Source: an uncultured Bacteroidales bacterium
Lineage (GTDB): Bacteria > Bacteroidota > Bacteroidia > Bacteroidales > Muribaculaceae
Length of the DNA stretch: 57,149 bases
Reading direction: 5' to 3'
NCBI GenBank assembly: GCA_902772455.1
Contig: CACYAW010000014.1
Coordinates: 1 to 57,149, forward strand
Shown here: positions 7,989-16,802 of the stretch, in pieces
How positions within the stretch are numbered: the first letter of the stretch is position 1
How the letters are laid out: every line of letters starts with the position of its first letter
Program-made: the position numbers and the translations under genes
Notes under the pieces: generated by a model
What the model was told of the DNA's origin: nothing
The model's input: the letters and a program-made list of their open reading frames with translations, nothing else
Database searches by the model: none

Positions 7989-10715
7989 ATGAAACTGAAA
8001 CTAACATCATTGATGTTCGGCCTGCTGCTAGCGGTGGGCTGGACCAGTAACGTCTATGCCCAATCGGCAGTCCTTAAGGCTGAAGATATGGCAGATTGGA
8101 CGTACAAGTGGCTGCCTGAAAACGCCACTGACTCCGTTACTGCAAACTACGTTGTGTGGAATGCGGAAAAGGAGGCGTATGAGGCACCAGAGGTCACCAA
8201 TGCCTATCAGATCTATGACCTGTTGAGGCATATCTACATGGACAAGCGCCTCCCTGGCCCCACCTACAGTGCCTATACGGCCAACGGCAACCGTGAAGGC
8301 AAGGTCTATTACGGTGGTGCTCGCAACGGCTGGAATATCCCCGGCAATGTTTCTTCGGGAATCACCAGTAACATCGGTCAACTGAGAATCAATTTATCGA
8401 GGGGCGGTACCTATAATAGTAATTATAATTACGCAAGAATTACTGGTATTCGACTTGTCTATGGTACCAAGATTATTGCCGAATGGAATGGGCGCACTCA
8501 AACAGTAAGCGAATTTCCCTGGACCACCAGTACAACGCCGACTACTGGTACCGTAACTGATACCGGTACTGGTACTAGATACAATTGCTTTTACTTCACT
8601 GGCAGTAGCGCCTACATTACTATTCCAGCAAGCGTGACAGCTGGTTATGAGAGTGTTGAGGTACAGATTAATGCATTGGTTACTAATAATTCTTCCAATT
8701 ATTATCCCTCCATCAATGTAAATAACAAAAATTCAACAGAGATTAGCACTTGGAAAGATTACAATTGGGTCTTTAATGCTGGTCTCAATACTTTTGCTGA
8801 CAACACTTATGCGCCTAGTGCTGACGGTTATACCGCCATTGCCGTAGCGCTGAAGAACACGCCCTATATCCCACAGGAGCCTTCTAATTATGGCGGTTCT
8901 ACTGCTTACCAGACCAAGGACAGTGTCATCAATTACATTGCAAAGAACATTGAGTTCGTGAAGCTGTTGACCGACGGTCTGCGCATCACTGACCAGGCTG
9001 GTAATCCCGGAACCGTATTTAACTGCGACGGTACCTATAACAAGTTCTTCTTCCTGGGCAAGGGCAAGGCCCGCACTAAAGGTCAAGAAGTAAAAGACAG
9101 AATCACTAATGGCACCTATCCTTACTATGCTGGCGAGTGCGTCATCTTCTGGCCCTTGTTTGAGGAATTCAGCCCCACCACAGCTAAAATTGAAGGTGCT
9201 TCAACTGTCGTCGACTTCTTCGACCGCATGATGGAAGGTCATGTTTATGACGTTGTTCATGACTGCGCTGGTGTGATCCAGAACAGGCACGAGTTCACCT
9301 TGGCTGGTGAAGATAAAACCGACGATTATCCTTTCACGGGCATGAACTTCTTTATTCCCGACTACCGCCTGAAGTACTGGATTGGCACGGATAGCGTTTA
9401 TAATTCATCAACCGACAGTTACACCTATTATAGAGATCAAGTGGATGGCCGTAACATGAACGGCATCTACTTGATCAATGGCACTCAATTCAAATCAGTC
9501 AGTCCCTACTACAGCAACTACGCGCAGTACAATCCCAACTACGCACCCAAGGTGGGTATCTACAAGATTACCTTGAGTGCCACTGCCACCTTTGTTGGCG
9601 ATCCCGAGAATCCCAATCATGAGCCTGGCAACCAGAACTACGTTGTGACGCTCACTTGGGTATCGTCGCTGAACGAGATGGCAGGTTACGACGTACCCCA
9701 GACCTACACCGTTTACTACTGGGATCCCAAGACCGGCCAAAGGAAGTATGTTGAAGCCACGGGCATCACCGATGGCAAGACCGGCTTGACGACAGTCTCT
9801 TATCTGGTTGATCAGGAAGAGCACAGCTACATTCTCGAGTACATCGTGATGGGAACTCCTGATGAGAGTGAACATCCCAATTTCGTAGCATGGAGTAACC
9901 GTGACAATGTGGTCATCCCCGGTTGGGACGACTTCATAGGTCTGAAGCTTGACCACCACGAGAGTGACTTCGAGGCCGATGATATGGCCAACTACTACCG
10001 CAACTTCCTGGAGGTTGTCAACGAGGACATATACAACGGCTTGACCGTGTCCAAGATTGAAAGTGGAATGAACACGTTCACCCTCTACCGCTACACCACT
10101 GATCCCAATAATGCTACCCCGATTGCTACCGTGACTTTCGGAACGCCCAACGCAAACGGTACCGTTCCTTACACGGTTCAATATGTAAACACCCAGGTGA
10201 AGCTTGATGACACCGAGTATGCACTTGACGAGAACCACCTGAATATTCCCCTTACCGGTGTAATTCGCGTCAAGGGTAATGGCGACATCGTGATCTGGCC
10301 CAACTCCTATCACGCCAACTTCAAGTCGATTAAGATTTACAACGGCAGCACCTTGCTGACAAGCTGGGAATACACCCAGAACAACCTGCCCAGCAGCTGG
10401 ATTGTTTCGCCCGGCTCGGAGTGGGAAGTCTTCGTGAATGACGGTGACAGGGTCGGTTACATGGAGGGTGGTGGCTACATCGCTATCCCCAACATGCTCA
10501 ACAACAGCAACTATAACGACCTGAAGGTTGAGATCGTTGCCTATGGTGACGGCGCTTCGGTAGCCCGCATTAGTGTTAACGATTACCAGCAAACCATCGC
10601 CAATGGTGCGGCAACTACCTACAAATGGGGCGGCAACGAATTGAATGACCATCCGCTCTCGCCCTATGCAGCACCCAAGCGTGACAAGGATAACAATAAC
10701 AACTCTAACAACTGA
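7989..10715 (+). CDS. Modular surface protein, N-module only, no sorting tail
   Basis: The 908-residue product begins with a signal peptide (MKLKLTSLMFGLLLAVGWT, cleavage near YAQ). The N-module follows: NAYQIYDLLRHIY, PGPTYSAY, VYYGGARNGWNI, a beta-sandwich unit at about 150-265 (ITIPASV...YNW), LLTDGLRIT near 324, TVFNCDG, FFLGKGKAR, PKVGIYKITL, VIPGWDDFIGLKLDHHESDF near 640 and FTLYRY near 695. The C-terminal sandwich contains MEGGGYIAIPN and RISVND and ends PLSPYAAPKR plus an Asn-rich tail. It lacks the C-module and sorting tail; those lie in the next gene, which starts 6 bases downstream with its own signal peptide. The first paralog (1419-7042) has both halves in one gene. I do not recognise the family; a partner role with the downstream protein is inferred. 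Confidence 0.75.
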   Translation: MKLKLTSLMFGLLLAVGWTSNVYAQSAVLKAEDMADWTYKWLPENATDSVTANYVVWNAEKEAYEAPEVTNAYQIYDLLRHIYMDKRLPGPTYSAYTANGNREGKVYYGGARNGWNIPGNVSSGITSNIGQLRINLSRGGTYNSNYNYARITGIRLVYGTKIIAEWNGRTQTVSEFPWTTSTTPTTGTVTDTGTGTRYNCFYFTGSSAYITIPASVTAGYESVEVQINALVTNNSSNYYPSINVNNKNSTEISTWKDYNWVFNAGLNTFADNTYAPSADGYTAIAVALKNTPYIPQEPSNYGGSTAYQTKDSVINYIAKNIEFVKLLTDGLRITDQAGNPGTVFNCDGTYNKFFFLGKGKARTKGQEVKDRITNGTYPYYAGECVIFWPLFEEFSPTTAKIEGASTVVDFFDRMMEGHVYDVVHDCAGVIQNRHEFTLAGEDKTDDYPFTGMNFFIPDYRLKYWIGTDSVYNSSTDSYTYYRDQVDGRNMNGIYLINGTQFKSVSPYYSNYAQYNPNYAPKVGIYKITLSATATFVGDPENPNHEPGNQNYVVTLTWVSSLNEMAGYDVPQTYTVYYWDPKTGQRKYVEATGITDGKTGLTTVSYLVDQEEHSYILEYIVMGTPDESEHPNFVAWSNRDNVVIPGWDDFIGLKLDHHESDFEADDMANYYRNFLEVVNEDIYNGLTVSKIESGMNTFTLYRYTTDPNNATPIATVTFGTPNANGTVPYTVQYVNTQVKLDDTEYALDENHLNIPLTGVIRVKGNGDIVIWPNSYHANFKSIKIYNGSTLLTSWEYTQNNLPSSWIVSPGSEWEVFVNDGDRVGYMEGGGYIAIPNMLNNSNYNDLKVEIVAYGDGASVARISVNDYQQTIANGAATTYKWGGNELNDHPLSPYAAPKRDKDNNNNSNN

Positions 10716-10721
10716 TAAGCG

Positions 10722-13700
10722 ATGAAAAAGATATATATTTTGACAGCAGTTTTTGCACTGCTCACACTGTCGCTTAACGCGCAATTAACCACCGCAAAGA
10801 AAAAAGTGGTTAAACAGGAAACATCGACCGTAAAGGTTGACACCCCTCCTGACGGCTACTTCCGCATGGGTCCTTCAAGGGCTTCGACGACTCCAGTGAC
10901 TACATTCCCTTATACAAACGGCTTTGATTCACAAGACGAATGGAATTGGTGGGAGGTTATTAATGCCAATAATGACAGCTATACATGGGAATTATCTAGT
11001 AACCGAGCCCGTATTAGATGGAACACATACGAAGCAGCCAACGACTGGCTCATTACCGCACCTATTCATCTTGAAGCTGGTAAGACTTACAAGTTCTATA
11101 TTGACGCCTTTGCACAAACTACCAGTTATCCTGAACGATTGGAGGTCAAGTTGGCATCTGCCAATACAGAAACAGCACTTTCTGCTGGTACGACAGTGAT
11201 TTCTTCAACCGACGTGACATGGACCGAGTACAATATCCGAACTCTCAGTAATGAGAATGTGACTGTTAGTGCAACAGGTGACTACTACTTTGGTATTCAC
11301 GCTATTTCAGATGCCAATATGTACTACCTGTATGTCGATGATCTGAAGATCGATGTCGAAGATACTGATCCCAAGGTAACGGTTTCTCGCGATCAGCTGA
11401 CGATCAGTGACAGCGGTACCAACAATACCTTTGATGTACAAGCCCTCAACATTGTTCAAGGTGAGAATCTGGGTGTAACACCCCATAACGGATTCAGCAC
11501 CACATGCACGTCATCGACAAACAATGTAGATACTTGGGGCTTCTATCAGAATAACGGTTCGGTGAACGGCACCGTAGCGGTGAACTACACTGGCCGTGCC
11601 CTTACCGCAAGTGACGACATAGCTGTGGGTACTTTGGGCGCCAGCACAACTGTTCATGTCGACTATGTTCCTAATCTGTACATCTACTGTGATTATGGTG
11701 CTAGCCCTTGGAACTTCACGGCTAATCCTGCCGTAGCAATGGTCAATAACGGTGACGGCACCTATACCGCTACGCTTCAGAATATCCCTGCTAACAGCCA
11801 CATCCTCTTTGGTAGGGCAGATGGTCTTACCTATTACTGGGAAGGCGATAACAACCGACTCTTCTTCGGTGCATCGACCGACGGTGGTGACTGGGGTTAT
11901 GGCGACAACACTTCGGGTTATCTCGATACCGACGCAGAAAACGACTATCCCGTCAAGTACCATCCCATCTATTTCTCGGAGGGTGGCACTTACACCATCA
12001 CCATCAACGCCAGCAATTACACGTTCACGATTGACAAGCTGGTTTATCCTGCTCCCGAGAACGTAGTGGCTACTGCCGACAGTGAAAACCAGACCGCTAC
12101 CGTGACTTGGAATGCTCCCAGCAACCTACCCACCGAAACAGGACAGTTTACCTGGGACTTTGAGTCACAAAGTCAAGCCAACGAATGGACATTAGTCAAT
12201 GCCGATGGTGACAATTACAATTGGGAATACTTCACATATAGCGAAGGTTCAGCTGATGTATTTGAGCCCCATAGCGGCACGTATTGTATGCGTTCTGCAA
12301 GTTATGTCAACAATATTGGTGCCCTCACTCCCAACAACTGGATGATTTCGCCCGAGGTACAACTGGGTGGCACCTTAACATTATGGGCAAAAGGTACAGA
12401 CACCAATGATTTTGCCGAGAAATTAGGCGTGTATGTTTATCAAGGCTCATACAGTAGCGGCACTTCTGGCTTCGTACAGGTCGGTGCAGACATAACTACT
12501 ACCAATTCTTGGCAGTCATACACCTTTGACCTTAGCCAGTATCAGGGTGAAGGCCGCATCGCCATCGTTCACCACAACGTAACAAATATGTATTGGTTGT
12601 TGGTCGATGACATTGATTACAGAGCCGAGATTCCTATCGAGCCTGAATCCTATAACATTTACCTGGATGGCCAGTTGGTAGGTAGTGTGAATGCTAACGA
12701 TCCCCTTACCTATGACTTCAGCAATCTTGCTGTAGGTGATCATGAGTGCGCTGTCAGCGCAGTATATCCTGGTGGCATTGAATCAGAAGCTGTTCCCGCC
12801 CAGTTCAACATCATGGCCAGGACGGCTATGCCGACCATCAGTGTCGTAGCCAATGCCGACGGTTCAAAGACTGTTAGTGCAACGGGCGACGGAACTGTAC
12901 ATCTCTATGTTGATGGCCAGGAGGTAAGCAATCCTTACACCATCATGCCTTCTATCGATGGTGACATTACCGTGACCGTGACCGCTACCGCTCAGGAAGA
13001 AGGTAAGCTGATCAGCGAAACCGCTGAGCAGATCGTTACCGTTGCTGAGGCTGGCCGCACCCCGATGCCTGTCATCACAACTCAGGAATCTAATGGTTAC
13101 GTGGTTATCACCGCTACTGGTGATGGCACCGTGACCCTGACTGTTGACGGCCAGACCGTGACTGGCGAAGGCTCTGCTTCTATCACGATCGTGAAATCGT
13201 TCGAGGATCAGAACGTAACTGCTACTGCTACTGCACAGGACGGTGACTTGGCCGAGAGCCATCCCGCTACCCTGCCCGTTACCATTCCTGCGCTGAACAC
13301 CACCCCGACTAATCCCGAGAGTGGTCTGCTGCGCCTGCACCTGCTGATTGTTGACCAGATGAAGGAGGATATTCCTGCCGACAACAGCCATCCTGACCGT
13401 TACAACTACGTGCTGAGGTATGAGCCTAACGGTCCTCAGGGCGAAGGCGTGAAGGAGAGTGCTACCGTCAAGGTCGATATCCAGAAGGCCGACTGCGAGG
13501 TAACGGGTTACTACAGCCTCAAGCAGATTGACGGTGATACCATTATCGGCCTTGACCACAAGCAAGGCATCACCATGGATGTCGTGACCGCCGACGTGGC
13601 CTACGACCTGTCGGACAGCAACGACCTGCTGTATGAATACCTGCTGCAAGGTGCCAAGAACCGCGATCCTTTATATCAGCAGGACTACCTGACCAAGCTG

Positions 13701-14837
13701 CGCAAGAGCCAGAACTTCACCTACTTTGAGATGCTGGATGGTCCCGACAAGGGTACTGAGTATCCCAACGGTGAGCACCACTACCTGGGTGAGATCGAGA
13801 CGGGTACCTGGGGCAGCACGTTCATGAGCTATGCTCCCTCGGTATCGACCTGGGGTATCCAGCGTCGCTACTACGAGGACGACGGTTATGACAACACCTA
13901 TGGTGCACCCATCTGGAAGTCGGCCGTGGGTGAAGTGAAGATGAGTGAAGAGGAGGCTCCCATTGCTGAGCGACAGACCAACCAGTGGAACTCAGTGAAC
14001 TGGACTGACAAGGATGCACAGGGCAACGATGCTCCTGCCAGCCTCTTCATCCTGGACAACATCTGGGCTACTGCCAAGCTGCCGCACAGCCAGATTGCGA
14101 CCGTGAAGTATGAGCCTTACATGTTCCGTGTATTCGTTCAGAGTAACAACGGACTGTTGCGTCCCTACAAGGTCGTTGAACAAGGCGAAGGCCAATATGA
14201 CGGCGAGCACCTCGACGCTGTGGATCGTGAGCTCACCGAGGCCGACGTGAAGGGCCCGAAGTGCGTTTGGAGCGGCTACCTCCAGTTCGATGAGGAGACC
14301 GGCGAAGTAATTGGCGACCTGCCCAACGGTGTAGAGGTTCAAATCGGTGAAGAAGAGGGCCAGAAGACCTACACCTACCACAAGAGCAAAGTGGATAGGC
14401 AAGGTGGCTCAAGTGCCACACTGCCTCAGCCCAGTGAATGGGACAAGGATGCCAACAACGCCATGTTCGGTGCACTCAATGCACTGGCCATCAGCGGCTA
14501 TGACGCTCAAGGCAAGCCCATACTGCGCAACGACATCACTGAGGATGACCTGATGATCTTCGTACGCTTCTACTATGTTGTGAAGGGTATGGCAGACGGT
14601 TGGGTTCCCGGCTCTCGTGGCCAGGGTGACGATCCCGCCGGCTACGGTTCAGAGTCTGGAAGCAGCTCACCCGGTGTTGCTACCGGCGTGAACGAGATCC
14701 GCTACCATGGCGAGGTTGTTGAGACCATCTACTACAACGTTCAGGGTATGACTAGCGACAAGCCGTTCGACGGTGTGAACGTCGTTGTTACCCGCTACAG
14801 CGATGGCGCTACCGTGGTAAGCAAGGTGATTCGTTAA
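10722..14837 (+). CDS. Multidomain surface protein: cleaved-adhesin domains, C-module, sorting-like tail
   Basis: The 1,371-residue protein starts with a signal peptide (MKKIYILTAVFALLTLSLNAQ). Two cleaved-adhesin/choice-of-anchor-J-type domains lie at about 50-215 (GFDSQDEWNWW...ANDWLITAPI...YLYVDDLKI) and 470-640 (WDFESQSQANEWTL...NNWMISPEV...LLVDDIDY). Between them is a SusE-like beta-sandwich (about 320-440) and an FN3-like segment. Two similar stress-bearing-type repeats follow (about 690-860, each with GDGTV and VDGQ). The C-module begins near 865 (LLRLHLLIVDQMKED, NSHPDRYNY, YEPYMFRVF), and the last 35 residues are the sorting-like tail (YYNVQG, SDKPFDG, KVIR), nearly identical at DNA level to the end of the gene at 7042. 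Six bases separate it from the preceding gene, so the two are co-transcribed. Adhesion at the surface via T9SS is inferred. Confidence 0.75.
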   Translation: MKKIYILTAVFALLTLSLNAQLTTAKKKVVKQETSTVKVDTPPDGYFRMGPSRASTTPVTTFPYTNGFDSQDEWNWWEVINANNDSYTWELSSNRARIRWNTYEAANDWLITAPIHLEAGKTYKFYIDAFAQTTSYPERLEVKLASANTETALSAGTTVISSTDVTWTEYNIRTLSNENVTVSATGDYYFGIHAISDANMYYLYVDDLKIDVEDTDPKVTVSRDQLTISDSGTNNTFDVQALNIVQGENLGVTPHNGFSTTCTSSTNNVDTWGFYQNNGSVNGTVAVNYTGRALTASDDIAVGTLGASTTVHVDYVPNLYIYCDYGASPWNFTANPAVAMVNNGDGTYTATLQNIPANSHILFGRADGLTYYWEGDNNRLFFGASTDGGDWGYGDNTSGYLDTDAENDYPVKYHPIYFSEGGTYTITINASNYTFTIDKLVYPAPENVVATADSENQTATVTWNAPSNLPTETGQFTWDFESQSQANEWTLVNADGDNYNWEYFTYSEGSADVFEPHSGTYCMRSASYVNNIGALTPNNWMISPEVQLGGTLTLWAKGTDTNDFAEKLGVYVYQGSYSSGTSGFVQVGADITTTNSWQSYTFDLSQYQGEGRIAIVHHNVTNMYWLLVDDIDYRAEIPIEPESYNIYLDGQLVGSVNANDPLTYDFSNLAVGDHECAVSAVYPGGIESEAVPAQFNIMARTAMPTISVVANADGSKTVSATGDGTVHLYVDGQEVSNPYTIMPSIDGDITVTVTATAQEEGKLISETAEQIVTVAEAGRTPMPVITTQESNGYVVITATGDGTVTLTVDGQTVTGEGSASITIVKSFEDQNVTATATAQDGDLAESHPATLPVTIPALNTTPTNPESGLLRLHLLIVDQMKEDIPADNSHPDRYNYVLRYEPNGPQGEGVKESATVKVDIQKADCEVTGYYSLKQIDGDTIIGLDHKQGITMDVVTADVAYDLSDSNDLLYEYLLQGAKNRDPLYQQDYLTKLRKSQNFTYFEMLDGPDKGTEYPNGEHHYLGEIETGTWGSTFMSYAPSVSTWGIQRRYYEDDGYDNTYGAPIWKSAVGEVKMSEEEAPIAERQTNQWNSVNWTDKDAQGNDAPASLFILDNIWATAKLPHSQIATVKYEPYMFRVFVQSNNGLLRPYKVVEQGEGQYDGEHLDAVDRELTEADVKGPKCVWSGYLQFDEETGEVIGDLPNGVEVQIGEEEGQKTYTYHKSKVDRQGGSSATLPQPSEWDKDANNAMFGALNALAISGYDAQGKPILRNDITEDDLMIFVRFYYVVKGMADGWVPGSRGQGDDPAGYGSESGSSSPGVATGVNEIRYHGEVVETIYYNVQGMTSDKPFDGVNVVVTRYSDGATVVSKVIR

Positions 14838-14847
14838 CACAGGTATT

Positions 14848-14905
14848 AGATTTTAGGCTCTAGGACAGGGCGGGCAACCGCCCTACCCTAAAGGCTAAGA
14901 CTAAA
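14848..14905 (+). terminator. Hairpin after modular gene pair
   Basis: The core GGGCGG (14868-14873)-GCAA-CCGCCC (14878-14883) is extended by partly complementary arms carrying TTTAGG and CCTAAA. It sits where the first paralog has the hairpin 7058-7093. Confidence 0.55.
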
Positions 14906-14970
14906 AATTGGAAATTGAAGAAAAGATTAGTATTTTTTCATAACCAAAGAATTTAAAGATTAGTTTGAGT

Positions 14971-15009
14971 CCAGGGGTGCGCTGCGATAGCGTGCCCCTG
15001 GTGTTTTAT
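14971..15009 (+). terminator. Rho-independent terminator
   Basis: CCAGGGG (14971-14977) pairs with CCCCTGG (14995-15001), with inner GCGCT/AGCG pairing, followed by TGTTTTAT. The stem matches that at 7168-7200. Confidence 0.8.
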
Positions 15010-15136
15010 ATGCGACTATTCTGACCGGAGTCCCACATGCTGAAGCTAGGGCGGCAAATTGCTTGTTTTTAGGTGTTTGTGATGAGAAATGAACGATTTC
15101 TTGTTGAATTAAGCCGTGAGGATATCAAAAATGTTG

Positions 15137-15144
15137 TATTTTTG
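15137..15144 (+). promoter_or_regulatory. Promoter -7 element upstream of the subtilase pair
   Basis: TATTTTTG matches the Bacteroidota -7 box; a good -33 TTG at the expected distance is not evident. The leader would be about 90 nt. Confidence 0.5.
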
Positions 15145-15241
15145 CCACTCAAACGAATGGAATCTTAAAAGAAAGTAGCACCACGGCTTCTAAAGCCACG
15201 ACATGAAACGATAATTATTTTTATTAATCATCATAACCAAA

Positions 15242-16786
15242 ATGAGAAAGACTGTACCATTCACATTAGTGTGCAGCCTGCTGTTGGCAGTGGGTTGGAC
15301 GGTTGCGTCGGCCCAAGATAACCCTGCGGCCAACCCATCCGCACAACGCATCGGCCTCCAGCTGGTTGACAACAAGAGTGTTTACAACATCGCCGATGAG
15401 GTAAACAGCTATGAGAACACCTTGGGGCTGTGCCAGCCCGATGGTGACTACCGTTTCACTGCCGGCCTGCTCAACGAGGGCAATAACCACATCACCCTGT
15501 ACCGCCAGGCCGAGGGTGATGCCGAGGGCAGCCCAGTGGCCCGCATCAATCTGGCGGCCGAGTATAACGAGCCCCAGGAAAGCTACATTGGCGGCCTCAA
15601 CTTCGCCAGCGCGCCCACAAGCCAGACCTACATCACGCAGGACATGCTACCCAGCGGCTGGGGCACGACCAGCAACGGCCTGCTGTGGCAGACCAACGGG
15701 TCGGCCTATGTAGCTGCGCAAGGAGGTTTGACCTTTACCGTCCCCGAGGGCTACAGCAACGCCATGCTGCAGCTCATCGTGTATGTGGGCAGCAATGCCC
15801 GCGGCGGTTACTTTGGCTATAATGTGAATGGCACAGGGTGGTATGTGTCGTCGGCAGTGAGCGCCAACTCGGCCTACACGCTTCGCACCTTCACCGGCCT
15901 GAACAGCGGCGACGTGATCAGCATTTATGGCGGCGAGGGTAATGATAATGACGGCTATTACCTGGCCCAGTCACCCGACATCGAGCTCATTATCTTCAAT
16001 TACCTTCCCGAAACGCTGATGCCCACCGTGAGGGTGACCCCGATGGTGAGCAACATGAGCGGCAACAGCTGGAATGCCGAGACGCCCATCGGCACCACGG
16101 CGACGTATACCGTCAACGAGCTCGTCAGCTTTGACGGGATGGTGATGACCGACCAGTTTGCCGCAAGCACAGCCACCAACGAGCATCCCGAGCATTACAG
16201 CTACAAGGTGGAGTATGACGCCAACCTGGTTTTGCCCAGTGACGGCTCCACGGGACTCGATTTCCAAGCCAGTGCGGATTTCACGGCCACGACATCGAGC
16301 AGCCCCACGACGGCGTTGTTCACGGGTCCGCAGAACTGGACCTTTGTGGGCACTAACGCATACTCGCCCAGTGCTGGCCGCTGCGCCTACATCATGTACT
16401 ATGGCACCATGATGTACAGGATGCCTGACACCTTTATGGGCAACAGCGTCAACGTGACCGTTACCGCAAGCACCGGCGGTGATGGCGCCGGCGACCTGTA
16501 TGTCAACGGTGTGCAACACACCTTCGCTGCTGGCGAGACCTACACCTGGACCGTACCCACGGGCCCCAATGGCGCCATCGTGTTCAAGTCGAACGGCGAC
16601 ACTTACAGCAACGACTTCACCCGCATTGTGATCACAAGCGGCAACGGAGCCTTGCTGAACGCCCCGAACCAGCAGCGATTGAAGCCTCTGCTTCATGAAT
16701 TCATGGGCCGCAGCTTTGAGCTCGCCAGCCCCATGAGCAACAGTAAGCAACAATGCGAAACCCAACAAGTAAGAATCAACGACTAA
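15242..16786 (+). CDS. Secreted modular protein without sorting tail, partner of the subtilase
   Basis: The 514-residue product has a signal peptide (MRKTVPFTLVCSLLLAVGWTVASAQ) sharing LLLAVGWT with the paralogs. Its start resembles the end of the N-module (HITLYRQAEG...PVARINL against FTLYRYTTD...PIATVTF). Residues from about 293 (VMTDQFAAST, NEHPEHYSYKVEY) match the opening of the C-module of the other proteins. The C-module then breaks off, and its continuation (VDVYHSDLE...GTYIFTEDEV) is in the downstream gene. A sandwich unit with VNG and YTWTVP lies near 415-440. There is no C-terminal tail. The gene sits 16 bases before the subtilase and is probably co-translated with it. Function unknown; a surface partner of the protease is a reasonable inference. 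Confidence 0.65.
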   Translation: MRKTVPFTLVCSLLLAVGWTVASAQDNPAANPSAQRIGLQLVDNKSVYNIADEVNSYENTLGLCQPDGDYRFTAGLLNEGNNHITLYRQAEGDAEGSPVARINLAAEYNEPQESYIGGLNFASAPTSQTYITQDMLPSGWGTTSNGLLWQTNGSAYVAAQGGLTFTVPEGYSNAMLQLIVYVGSNARGGYFGYNVNGTGWYVSSAVSANSAYTLRTFTGLNSGDVISIYGGEGNDNDGYYLAQSPDIELIIFNYLPETLMPTVRVTPMVSNMSGNSWNAETPIGTTATYTVNELVSFDGMVMTDQFAASTATNEHPEHYSYKVEYDANLVLPSDGSTGLDFQASADFTATTSSSPTTALFTGPQNWTFVGTNAYSPSAGRCAYIMYYGTMMYRMPDTFMGNSVNVTVTASTGGDGAGDLYVNGVQHTFAAGETYTWTVPTGPNGAIVFKSNGDTYSNDFTRIVITSGNGALLNAPNQQRLKPLLHEFMGRSFELASPMSNSKQQCETQQVRIND

Positions 16787-16802
16787 AACACATTATCTAT
16801 AT

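Larger units (their letters stand above)
14838..15241 (+). other. Intergenic region: two hairpins and a promoter
   Basis: A GC hairpin lies at 14848-14905, a terminator at 14971-15009, and a -7 element at 15137-15144. No coding sequence is apparent. Confidence 0.6.
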
